Positions 1-23,000 of a stretch of DNA of 64,000 nt are shown one piece after another (position 1 is the stretch's first letter; each line of letters begins with the position of its first letter). The DNA lies in the NCBI RefSeq assembly GCF_037975245.1, contig NC_092562.1:25231054-25295053 (forward strand), written 5' to 3'. The DNA comes from Apostichopus japonicus (lineage: Eukaryota; Echinodermata; Holothuroidea; Aspidochirotida; Stichopodidae). Both the position numbers and the translations under genes were made by a program. The notes under the pieces are model-generated. The model worked only from the letters and a program-made list of their open reading frames with translations, made no database searches and was not told the DNA's origin.

Positions 1-2029
1 AATGTCAAGTAAAATGGTACAGTATGAAACAGGAGCGGACATCGAGTTGCAACAAAACCATTGCAGTATGTCTCGAGCCCTGTATTAGGGGTTAAATATT
101 TCTTTTGGGTAAATTGAGCAAACATGTTTTTTTTCCAGAGTTGTTGCAACAATTTTACGAACAAAAAGTCGACATATCTTCTAGAATAATACTGTTAGTT
201 TTAGGTATTCCATTTTAATTGCTTTCGTTACCCCGCGACAGTCGTAGCATCCAAAATATTGCTTTTCAGAGACGAACAATGATTTCCCTGCGCAGTGCAT
301 TGACTTTTTCAAAGCTGGTAAACGTCGGCTGTATCGGGAAAGTCCCGGTAGAAAATAGTACCTGTGCGCTACTTGGACGATGCACGTGACGAAAAGACTC
401 ACTGCCTAGCTGTCGATTGCTGCTCATATTCTCTGATGGAATAATTTATTACAATTATGTAAGTATATTCTCCGCAAGATCGTGGATTTTCCGTGATGTT
501 TAAGCTTTGTCACGGTTTGTACTAAGAAACATGTTGAACATTTTCGCCGAACTCGTTTAGTCATACAAATACATTAAATGCCTAATACTTTGCCCACACT
601 TGTAATCATTAAACTGGTATTTCAACTAAGTTTTTTTCAACAGATAAGTTAAAAGAACATTCATGGACAGAAATCGGATGCTCTGCTGATCACATTAAAT
701 ACATCCTTAAAACTATGCCGTTTTAATGAACATAAGAACAGTGTCTATAGTGATTATGAGAATATGTTAGTACAAAATAGCGAAGTATTTCCGTGAACCA
801 GGTTGGCACGTCCAAAGGATTACCTATCATTCCGCTATACCTGGAGTTAACTCGTTGAAACGCAGGTTCAAACTGCATCGCTTATCTCCGTTTTAATGTT
901 AGCTCTACCTATATGCATGCTAAAAGCTAGTCTTGGTCAAGTCGTTTGTAATACTCCTTTCCTCGCCTACAAACTGTACATGCCTCAGAGTCCGCTTCTG
1001 CCTACCACGAATGTGCTTGCCCACTGTATTTTACATGCCAGAGGATCTGTCCGATACAATTCCTCAAAACCACAATGACACATGAACAGCAATGGGATAG
1101 CAAAACCCACTATGGCTCACATTCGTTGCAGTTGCACCTACACTAAAATTATAATTAATAATAATAAACTAAATACTACTATGGTTATACAAACTAAGGC
1201 TATATATTATATACCTAACGTTAGGCTTGGTCCGTGCCTGTAACTTGACAACATATATCTCTATTTCTTAGGTTCAAAGACTTTCGTAGGTTCTGCACCG
1301 ATTTTACAGAGATTTCCATCATTTCTGCTTTCATTTTATTCATATAACATGGGCTAGTCGGTCTCTCTCCGTCATTTTAACAAGTTCTGAGGCACTAAAT
1401 TCTTTGAATTTGTATACGTATTTTGACGTCATAACAGTGAACAGCGCCGCTAGCTTCAAATGAGACATTAGCATCAAAGTAGACAACAACTTTGAAGGAG
1501 ACAACAGCATCAGAGGAGACAACAACAACAGCAACAAAGGAGACAACAACATTGAAGGAGACAACAACATTAAATGAGACAACAACATCAATGGAGACAA
1601 CAACATGATAACAGACAGAATGGTAGAAACAACATAATACATTGCCCTTTCGGCGTTCCATGCTCTAGCTGCGACGTCTATCTTCACTTCAGTCAACATG
1701 CTTGTTTGTGCAAGTGACACATCATTATGTTAAGTATGAAAACCAGACGGTAGCCAGCTTATGCGGAAACTGTATATAATGTACTTGCATATAAGCCTGG
1801 CTGTGTGGTGAGCGTCTATGAAGTATGATATATTCCGATAGCATTGTGGATCAGTTGGGAGTCTAATAACGCTATAGGACAGTTATTGCAAACATTCTGA
1901 CAAGAGCTCCGTGGGCGGGAAGTGCTTTTTACAGAAACTCTGTGAAAATACATAGGCGTCCAAGTCTGTGAATGGTTCTGTATATTACTACTACTCAGCT
2001 ATATGAATATATATAGACATCGGGGGGAA
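1..2029. other. upstream flank, no gene recognised
   Basis: No coding sequence that I can support. The stretch is AT-rich with short random open frames. It holds a minisatellite near 1462-1610 (separate entry). TATA-like strings lie at about 1770-1780 and 2004-2014, the latter just upstream of the first coding exon at 2030; either could belong to the promoter of that gene, but no transcription start can be read from the sequence. Confidence 0.4.
1462..1610. repeat. minisatellite built on GGAGACAACAACA
   Basis: About eight imperfect units of roughly 18 bp (GGAGACAACAACATYRAA), some shortened. Open frames on the minus strand through this block give repetitive Leu/Ser/Met or Val-rich products, as expected of a simple repeat, and are not taken as genes. 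Confidence 0.75.
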
Positions 2030-13446
<11,417 letters not shown>

Positions 13447-13449
13447 TGT

Positions 13450-15172
13450 GCTGATGTTTCTGTCCCATGGTATGTTGTGTATATTCATGACAGGGTGGAT
13501 ACTCATAAAGGTATTGTCGGGGGTGTTTTACGGTATGTTAGGGATGATATTGTAAGTGTTGAAAAGTCTCAGTTGCAAGTTTCCTTTGTAAATTCTGTCT
13601 GATGCGAGTCCACAGACAACTCCAAGAGGTCCAGCGGTGTTACAACTTTTGGTGTTTTTTGCCGTTCTCCTAACATCAGCGAAGATGACGATGACTTGCT
13701 GTTTGATTCAATTAGAAAGGCTGAAAAAGATGATTATGTTATAATGTGCGACTTTAATTTCCTGCCATTACTTGCATAGATGGTTCCAATGGTAGGAAGG
13801 GTAGTAACTTTGTAGATGTTGTGCAAGATTGCTGTTAACATCAGCATGTTACTTTCCCTACTAGGTGGCATAACATCCTGGATCTTGTCTTGAGTTCTGA
13901 TCCAAGCAATGTTGTTGTTTTGACGGTCTTAGGAAAACTATGAACTAGCGATCTTGATAAACTAGCTTTAGATGTTGTTTGAAAGGTCGTAAATTCTGTG
14001 AACAAGGAAAAGTCCCTGATTTTTCGAGATCAGATACAGAGGCAATTGAAACTTTACTAAAGGATACGGATTGAATTAATTTGTTTATAGATATGAGTGC
14101 TTCTCAATGGATTTGTTTAGCTGATAAGTTAAAGGTCATTATGGAAAATCATGTTCCGTGGAAAAATTGCAGTATGCCACCTTGGAAAAATAAGAATGTT
14201 AGATGTGCAATTAAGCAAAAACGTAGAATGTGGAAGTTATTTAGGAGGACTAATTCTGAATCTCTTTTGGTCAATTTCACAATGCATCAGCTGAAGGTAG
14301 AAAGCTTAGTGTCTGATGCAAAATTGAATTTCGAAAATAACATTGCCTTGGATATTAAGGATAACCCATTACCTTCTTTTCTTATTTCAGGTTAAAGCAG
14401 AAAGTTAAAGTTTCTCTAAGGGAAATACAGTCAAGATCTTGCAGATCTTTTGAACAAATATTTTGTGTCGGTTTTTACAAGGAAATATATGTGAAGTATT
14501 CCAGATTTTCAGGGGGTGGGGGGGGGGATGAAGTGATGGTCCTAAACTGGATACGGTCTTATTTTCGGATGAGGTTTTCTTAAAGGAGCTGCTTTTTCTA
14601 AATGTTTTTTTAAAGCTTCTGGACCTGATGCAATCCATCCGTATTGACTTTGAACACTATTTCTGCGTTCCACTCTCATTGGTTTTTAGTTAATTTATGA
14701 ACGAATGTCATATTCCTAAGGATTGGAGATGTGCTAATATTACCCCAAATTGCAAGAAGTTTGATAAGTCCAAGCCCTGCAATTATAAGCCCGTTAGTCT
14801 CACTAGTGTTGTTTGTAAGGTCATGGAGTATATTGTTAAAAAGTCTATGGCCATGGACTGCAGTTAACTTAGTGGTCAGTCTTTGATCAGAGAGTCTCAA
14901 CTTTGCTTTTGTCAAAAATGGTCTTGTCTCACTAATGTTCCTGAGTTAATGGAAGATGTAACAAGCTCACTAAATAGGCAGAAGTCTGTAAATGTTGTGT
15001 TACTGGATTTCCAGAAGGCCTTTGATAAAGTTCCCACAAGCGTCTTTTATTTAGGCCGTAGAGTATGTGTGTCAAGGAGAATTTAATGTCTCGGATGGAG
15101 AATTGGCTTGGTTATAGGAAACAGAGGGTGGTAATTAAAGGCTGTGCTTCTTCTTGGCAGGACGTTACTAGT
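13450..15172 (+). mobile_element. decayed CR1/L2-like LINE, 5' part (endonuclease to RT domain A)
   Basis: Starts just after the stop of the NERD gene. Recognisable pieces in order: endonuclease start (about 13490-13560), an endonuclease MCDFNF block near 13745 (family form GDFN), a linker with NVRCAIKQKRRMWKLFRR (14081-14395), RT palm motif LLDFQKAFDKV (about 14997-15030), and ENWLGYRKQRVV to WQDVTS ending at 15172. Many stops and frameshifts, so inactive. A G-run interrupts it near 14513-14527. The next residues expected of this family, GVPQG, appear at 27713, after the inserted element. Confidence 0.85.
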
Positions 15173-15182
15173 GCGTGCGTGA

Positions 15183-15258
15183 ACGGCGCCTATCGGGGAT
15201 AATCGTTAGGATACACACCCGTCAACTGGGGATACTCCGCATAACGGGGATATCCCCG
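15183..15258. repeat. left terminal inverted repeat and subterminal GGGGATA motifs
   Basis: ACGGCGCCTATCGGGG at 15183-15198 is the left terminal inverted repeat. GGGGATA occurs at 15195, 15228 and 15246, the last inside a perfect 14-bp palindrome CGGGGATATCCCCG (15245-15258). The right end has the same motif family. Such clusters are usual binding sites for an element's own protein; that role is inferred here. Confidence 0.7.
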
Positions 15259-15419
15259 ATTTTAGATTCATCAAAATACAGTCAAATGGGGTGTCAATAA
15301 CATGCTCAGGGGTTGTCAGTGAGTTCTGAGCATGTTCCCCACTATCCAGGTTTTAAACGCATTTAGGTGTAAAAAGTGTGTAAGCTTCGCATGGAATTTT
15401 TTTCATACACCGGTGTAAG

Positions 15420-15524
15420 CCTGTTTCACAACATCCGATTGGCGCGCCACATTTCCCGCGCTCTCCGCAGACCGTGTGTACACCGAGTACGAAACTAACG
15501 AAGAAATCGACCTACCAAATGCAA
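15420..15524 (+). promoter_or_regulatory. possible promoter / 5' UTR exon of the element gene
   Basis: A GC-richer patch (GGCGCGCC, CGCGCTCTCC) about 250 bp inside the left end, followed by ATGCAA with a consensus donor GTGAGT after 15524. Spliced to 16960 it would give only a 4-codon upstream frame, so if real it is a non-coding first exon. No RNA evidence; suggestive only. Confidence 0.25.
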
Positions 15525-16959
15525 GTGAGTTTTCGTTCAAATTTAAAAGAAGGAGACGACCTTATTGTAAGAAATCAGCCGACTGGCATATCAATACTAA
15601 AAAAAAGTAGACAAAATAGCGAATCTAACAACTTAGATATGGGTAGCGTCGATGCAGTAACTTAGCCTAAATGTTTACGTTAGGCATATACGGGGCTAGG
15701 CCTAGCTTTAATTTTAACGTTGCGGTACATCGTCGAGTGCCTTTTTAAGTAAGGCTAAAATTGGACCAAGATGGGTTTTCAGGTAGAAATGTAATACTTT
15801 AATTTACAGAAGCTATGGTTATATTAAAATATATAAATTGGTCAACATGTCATTCTTAGATTATACATGTTTCACTTGCGTTTCCAAGGGATGTTTAATT
15901 AACTGCTATGGAATTGTGGACAACCAACGTTACCATCAGTACATCACCTCCCCACATTGAAGATCGTGTTATTACTGCGTAGCTTATGACATACTTTAGA
16001 CCAATTAGTACATGCAATGTCACGCATTGCATTTGTGCAGGCGTAGGCCTACATGTAGCCTAACTTTTGGTCTAGTCCTCAGTCTATGCTTAATTAATAG
16101 TAATAGCTAATACTTAAGATTTTTGTAGGACAAGTATTGGAAAATATGTAGCATTAATTAGTCCTTGAATAGCCGTATCATTTTAAGTGGAAAATGTTCT
16201 ACATTGAAAGGAGTGGGGGGGGGGGGGGGTGGGGGAGTCTACAACTACATGTATGATGTAAGTATGTTATTGTTAACACTATTTGGCATCAACTAAAGTT
16301 GGTAGAAGACAATGATTGAGAAATGTAATTAAAGTTTGCTCTCCATAAATTTTGGTTGACATTGGGAAATTACATGAGATGTTCAGAAAAACTATGGTCC
16401 TCTACATTGCTAAGATGATGATGAAATATATTTGCCTGTAGCAAACATGTGATTGCATGGTATTGGTAATGAAAAAATTCACTGTTATCATTCAACCTCT
16501 TTATTATCTCAAGGGAGGAGAGGTTGATTTCAGTAATATTAGCCCATGTGTTAAAACAAAAATGGTACGGTATGCTGAAATTACAAATTCTCTGAACTGT
16601 GTACAGAGGTTGTCCTGTTATGTGTTTTGTCAATGCCACACCAATTCAGTATGCAATAACTAACAGATAGGCTATTCCCAGTTAACATTGATGTTATGTG
16701 CACTATTGTTGTCTAATAATATTCCATGCATGTTTTATTAAGCTTAATACTGTATGTGGGCTAGGAATAGCAAACTGTCAATTTGCACAATGTTTGATGA
16801 AGAGCTCTGCACAATAATGGTTAAAAACATTTATTTTATTTACATGTTTTAACATATATCTGAAACTTCCAATAGTGCAGGGGGTTAACCTAATATTGCA
16901 ATGAATTTGAATTTAGTCACTTTCTCAATCTATTCTAATCTTATTCCTTTTGATGACAG
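15525..16959. other. element 5' region without coding sequence
   Basis: AT-rich, with a G-run at about 16215-16228. No frame with recognisable similarity. It may be the first intron if the donor after 15524 is used. The acceptor before 16960 is TTCCTTTTGATGACAG. Confidence 0.4.
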
Positions 16960-16967
16960 GCAAAATA

Positions 16968-17073
16968 ATGAGGCCAAAAAGGAGGCGATTAAACCACGAG
17001 GATGTGGCCAAACAATATATCAACCAGAAGAAAGATAGGCAAGGTTTTTCAGTGAAAGAAATACCACAAAAAG
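16968..17073 (+). CDS. SET-recombinase gene, exon 1 (pre-SET)
   Basis: The ATG at 16968 lies 8 bases after the acceptor (exon start 16960). It encodes MRPKRRRLNHEDVAKQYINQ onward to the start of the SET fold (GFSVKEIPQK). The basic start suits a nuclear signal. Donor GTAAGT, phase 1. A further upstream start is not excluded, but the KMT5A-like alignment begins here. Confidence 0.8.
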
Positions 17074-20000
17074 GTAAGTTGAAATACTACAATACTTTTC
17101 AATGTGAGCAGTACATGGCTTGATATACTGTAGGTGTAGTAAGAAAAAGGGAGGGAGAGAATAAAAATATGCATCCTGCCTTTGCAAGTAAAAGTAAGCG
17201 CATGTCAATTATGTCTGTCCTGCAAAACATGTCATGTGCAGTGGCGTCGCCAGACATTTCAAACTTGGGGGCACAGGGGAGGGGGGACAGCACTTAATTA
17301 GAGGGGCACAATGTTTATTTGTGAATGCTGTCCTTTGAAAAATTTCTATTAATTAAGGGTGCTATATTTTGCAACTTGAAGTAACTTTATTTTTAAGAAT
17401 TTGGGGATTAGTCTGTCCGATATTTATGTTTGTAATTGAGGCAGATAAAGTTTTTGTTTGAGTATTTTTTATAAGCACTACAAATCGCATCTGGGGGGCA
17501 CCTGGGAAGGCTCAATTCTTTTTGGGGAGGGCACGTGCACCCCCCCCGGACCAGGCCACCCTGACTGCACCACTAGTGTGACCCCTACCTTTTGAAGTAC
17601 GAGGTGGAGACTACTACTGGAGAGTTGGCCCCTCAACAATAACCATAAACTGATTTTATTTACTGCAGGTAGAGGAGTCGTAACAGATTCCTTCTTTGAA
17701 AAGGGGGAATTTCTCTTACAGTACAGTGGAAAGTGCCTTACAGCTACAGAAGGAGATCAGCTGGAAAATGAAAATTCATCTGGATTCAGATTCTTCATCA
17801 AGTGCAAAGGCAAGGAATATTGGTAAGGCATTTGGTTTTGTGAGAAGTGTATGTACAAGGTCATGTAAAGTTCAAGGTTATTTTTAGTTACTCTATTCCT
17901 AGCAATCCGTTGTTCTTGAAAGAATCTATGCGTTGTTGCCCGTCTTTCTGTGTGCGTTATGTGCGTGACACGATATCATATTTGCATTCAGCTGTGCATG
18001 ATCGATTGGCTTGTCCAATCAAGAGTTATTATTGTTGGTATACTGGAACTGAGTTTGAAATGTATGGCTTACTCTGTATTTGTTATAGCACAGGTATCCA
18101 TTTATTAAACTTAGTTGTGAAAAGAAATTGAGATAAACTGCACCACCCATTGAAATACTGAATCAAGCCTGCATTTGTACTTTCTCTCCCTTCATTTATC
18201 CAGATAAACAATGTGTGATGTATATGACACTACTTGGTTAACCTAGGAGTTATTAAGGCTGCAATTGTTCATAATTATCTTTGTTTTCCTGCTATCTTTA
18301 TTGATCCATTGTTATTAACAAACAAGGCTTTTTCATTTATAGCATTGATGCAACTGAGGAACCAACGTGCGGTCCTAAATTAGGAAGACTTGTTAACCAT
18401 GGAGAAAAAAGAGAAGTGAATGTAAAACTTCATATAATTCAAGTGAGCGGTGAACCAGCATTGTGCCTGTTTGCATCAAGGAATATCGAAAGGGGTGAAG
18501 AACTGCTATATAACTATGGCGTTGGAAACTTACCGTGGAAGAACTGCACCCAGGTTAGACCATTGTTTCTAACATTATTATCAATTTGCTTCTCCAGCAG
18601 GCTTTGACAACCCAAACAAATTATTTCAATCAGTTATCACATGGGCAAGCTTTAGAATCATGTAACTGGGACCATAATCACCAGTATACTACATGGCCCC
18701 AGTTTAGGCTGCATGGTAAGAGTTAGGTTCCATCTTCTTTGTATCGTTTACTGTTGTCAAAGTATATATAATTCAAAGATCTCATAGCCATTCCATAGAC
18801 CAGTCTGCTATACTACAATATATTGAAGCCAAATGTCAAGTTCTTCATGAAATATGAAAATAAAAGTTAATATCTATTAATTTTTTTTCTAACAGACAAA
18901 ACAAGGCAGAGAAAGTCCTCAACCTCCACATTGTGTGGAAGGAGGTGTGTCTTCAAAAGTTTCCAGGAAGTCTACTGATAAAGGTTAGTCAAAAAACTTA
19001 CATTTTATCTTCAACACCTATTGTAAAATTTGAAATTTTTTGTAAATTCACAAAGACAGTATAGGTGACCCCAGTTCCCTTAAGTATAGCTTGGATTTAT
19101 CCCCACTTTCAGTGTACAAGTTCATCAATGAGCATCTATATATATATATGTGTATATATATATGTGTGGCTTAGGCTTACAGAAGGCAAGGCTTAGGCTC
19201 ACAGAAGAGGAAATATATTCTTTTCTTTTACAGTCACAGAGTGCACACAATTGCAACAAATTACCTTGCATGTAAACAAGGAGTGGGGTGAATTGTAATT
19301 TCTAGCTAATTTGTACTGCTAACATATTCAAGATATTTTTTACTCACTTAACTGTATCTTTGTCTTTGCGCATGGAAGAGGATATCCCCTGTTCCATGTA
19401 TAATATGGATTTATCCCTGTTTTCAGTGTACACTTTTTATGTAGGTCTAGTTTACACTGTCGGCATGCAGTATCGCACACACATGCAATACTCACAAGAC
19501 CAGTGTTTCTGTCATCCCAAAGAGCTCAGCTGATAGCCTACTAGTGTGATCTTTAGTCATTGTGCAGCTCAATCTATCTGTCTGTCAACAAATACATACA
19601 ATTGCTATTACTTGTGCATTATTTTGCCGATATGATGCACTTGGTCAAAATGATCACCAAGTAAGGGGGCATCAGTGGTGTTGTTGGGGAATTAGAGGTC
19701 AAAGGTCATAAAGGATTTATATTCAGCTATTTTGTGAAAACACAAGATATTCTCATTCCCCAATTTGAAAGTGATATTGATCAAAATGGTCTTTGACTTT
19801 TCCACATATGGGATGTCAGGAACTTGAGGTCAAAGGCCATGTTGGGTCATTCTCTGCCATTTTAGGAAAACACAATTGTTAGATGTGTAGATTGCACAAA
19901 AACTATGAAACTGCTCAAAAAGGTTTGTTTGCAATCAAAGTTTAATTTTCATTGTCAATGTCATAATTTTGCTAATATGGGTAATTTTTGTCTTCTTCAG

Positions 20001-23000
20001 TGTAACTCAATAAATGGCATACTTCATATGATTTTTTGCAACATTGGTGATGCAGTTTTAAGCTGTCTATTTAGATAAAGCAATGTTAACAAGTGCTTTT
20101 TTTTGTGGCTCTTTTCCTCTTTAAGGTGCTGCTAAAAAGTCACCTGTAAACCTACCTGTAGAGGGTCACACAGATCCAGTGACTGATTCCTCGATGGCCA
20201 GCTGCAATACGAAGAACTTCGTTGACTTGGCAGAAAGCGCCTCACAAGCATCAGGTGCAGACTGCAGTGACCAGATTCCAGCTGTAAACCTACCTGTAGA
20301 GGGTCACACAGATCCAGTGACTGATTCCTCGATGGCCAGCTGCAATACGAAGAACATCATTTACCTGGCAGAAAACGCCTCACAAGCATCAGGTGCAGAC
20401 TGCAGTTACCAGATTCCAGCTGTAAACCTACCTGTAGAGGGTCACACAGATCCAGTGACTGATTCCTCGATGGCCAGCTGCAATACGAAGAACATTTACC
20501 TGGCGGAAAACGCCTCACAAGCATCAGGTGTGAACTTCATATCAGTAGCAGGTTTGCATCCGGCCATAGCAGAAGATGAGCAGTCACTTCCAGATACTGA
20601 GATAATAGGTCCCAGTGACACAGAATCGACAGGAGGTAGATTTCTAGGAGATAGTGGAGCTTTTGAGTCAGCAGAGACAGGTTCAGGGTCAGAGGATGGT
20701 AATCCAGAGTCAGCACAGGGAGATACAGGGTCAATGGATAGCACAGAGTCATTAGATGGTGATCTTGAGTCAGTGGAAGATTGTTCACAACCAAGCAGTG
20801 ACGATTCTGATGTTGAATCATATGTTCCTGATTCAGATGATGAGTGTTCTGTGCATTCAGATGTTATTCCATTGAAAAGATGGGCAAGGTCTGTTCCTAT
20901 CAATGGTCAAGGAAGAAGTCCTACTCAAAGCTGCTCAACTGCAGAAGAAAAAACCAGCCCTAGCACAAGAAAAAATGATTCTAACAGCAATGAAGTTGCA
21001 AGCACATCACATTCATGTACCGAGACGGAAAGCAAGGTCTATGTTATGACAACCCATAATACTGCTAACGGTAGATGTTATGACAAACCCGCGTACTGCT
21101 TCGTTTGCTCCAGGCCACAGAAAAAACTAAATGTTCACATTCTCCAGCATAGCACTACAGCCCAGGTGGCTGAATGGTTGGCCGCAAAGAAAGGACCAGA
21201 AAAAGATAAACTTTGGATAAAAATGAGAAACTATGGAAATCACTTGCATAACTATGAGGTACTAAGCAAAGGAGAGGGTGAATTGATAGTTGTATATCGA
21301 CCACAGAAATGTGGAGACCCCAATGACTATCAGCCTTGCTTGGATTGTCTTGGTTACCTGTCTCGTAATGAATTTTACAGGCACAAATGTAAACTAAGAA
21401 GAGAGCAGGATCATGAGGAGAGTGAAGAACAGAAAAGAAGACATTCTCTCCTCCGAGATGCAAGAATGCTCTTGCCACCACCCTTAGGTGTTCGTGCTGG
21501 CGATGTCATTCACAGACTTTTGAACTCTTTGCTATGTGATGATGTATCGGTTTGTATCAAAGGGGATCCTATGATAGTAGAGTTGGCTAGAAAGTTTTGT
21601 TTCAAACATGGACACGACAAAGAGCAGTTCAAAACCCTAAGGAACAAGCTAAGAGAAATAGCTCGTCTTGTACTTGAATATCGACAAATCAGTGGACAAC
21701 ACAGTGCTACCTTGGCCGACTTAATTGTCCCATCAAGGTTTGAACTTCTCCTCAAATCTGTCAGGAGTGTGTGTGGATTTGACGAAGAGACCCACCAATA
21801 TACTAAACCAAGTTTGGCACTTAAACTTGGGCACAGTCTGAAGAAAGCGGCTATGCTTGTAGTCAGTACGGCTTTGATTGAGGAGAACAAAGAAAAGGAG
21901 AGGCAGGCCCGAGATGTCATCACCTTACTCAATGAAAATTGGGATTGGGAAGTGTCCTCTCATGCTTTGCGGACATTGTATGAAGGCAAAAGAAACAACC
22001 CCAAACTGGTCCCTCTAACAACAGATGTTGTTCTTCTCTCCAAATATCTCAGAGGAGAGGCAGAGAGTAGCTTAGCTGATTTGAAGAAAGCCAAAGCTGT
22101 AGAGGAAATCAAGAAAAGTTGGAGAAACCTTGCTGAAATCACACTGACACAGATACTTTTGTTTAACCGCAAACGGCAGGGCGAGGTTTCAAAGCTGACA
22201 ATGGAAGACTATGCAAAACTAAAGAAAGGAGAATCACATGTTCTAGACATGCAGATATTAAGCAAGTTTGAACAGAACCTGGCAAAAGTCATATGGCGTG
22301 TCGAAATTGTTGGAAAACGCGGCAGATCAGTTCCTGTTCTTATCACAGAGAATGTAAAATGTGCTGTTGATGAGCTTGTAAAGCATAGAGATGCTGTGGG
22401 AATAGAACCCCAAAACCTCTTTGTATTTGCTATCCCAGAAGGGTCAACTCATTATATCCGTGCCTGCGACACATTGCGTAAATTCTCTTGTGCATGTGGT
22501 GCAAAAAAACCAGAGTTGCTTCGATCAACACAGCTAAGGAAGCACATCGCAACCATGTCCCAAGTAATGGCCCTACAAGACAACGAACTTGATGTCCTTG
22601 CCAACTTCTTGGGTCATGACGTAAGGGTTCATCGGGAGTATTACCGCTTACCTGATGCAACTATCCAAGTTGCCAAAGTTTCAAAGCTTCTGATTGCCCT
22701 TGAGGGTGGCAGTGGAGACCCCGGACAGGTTTTGCAAGGAAAGAGTTTGGAACAACTAGATTTGCAGGAAAATGAAGGTAAAGTTTGATATGTTAAAGTT
22801 TTCTCCCCATATAAGCCCACTCATAAATTGTTGTTTAATTACCCATGGGCCCTGACCTCCATTACAATTTTAAACTTGGGGTTTGCCATCAAACACAGTT
22901 CCCATGATTTTGAAAAGTATGGTAAAGTCTGTTTAATCACTAGATTTTGTGCTAGCAACAGTAGTGAAAGTGATTTGCTGTTTACTTACATTACATACCA

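Noticed and set aside
1340-1720. Minus-strand frame rich in Leu/Ser
   Set aside because: Produced by an 18-bp minisatellite; no splice or family support.
13450-15172. Extra 3' exons of the NERD gene
   Set aside because: The sequence matches LINE endonuclease and RT motifs and is full of stops.
20496-22660. Several minus-strand frames of 70-140 codons
   Set aside because: They are antisense shadows of the long recombinase exon, whose + strand frame has domain matches.
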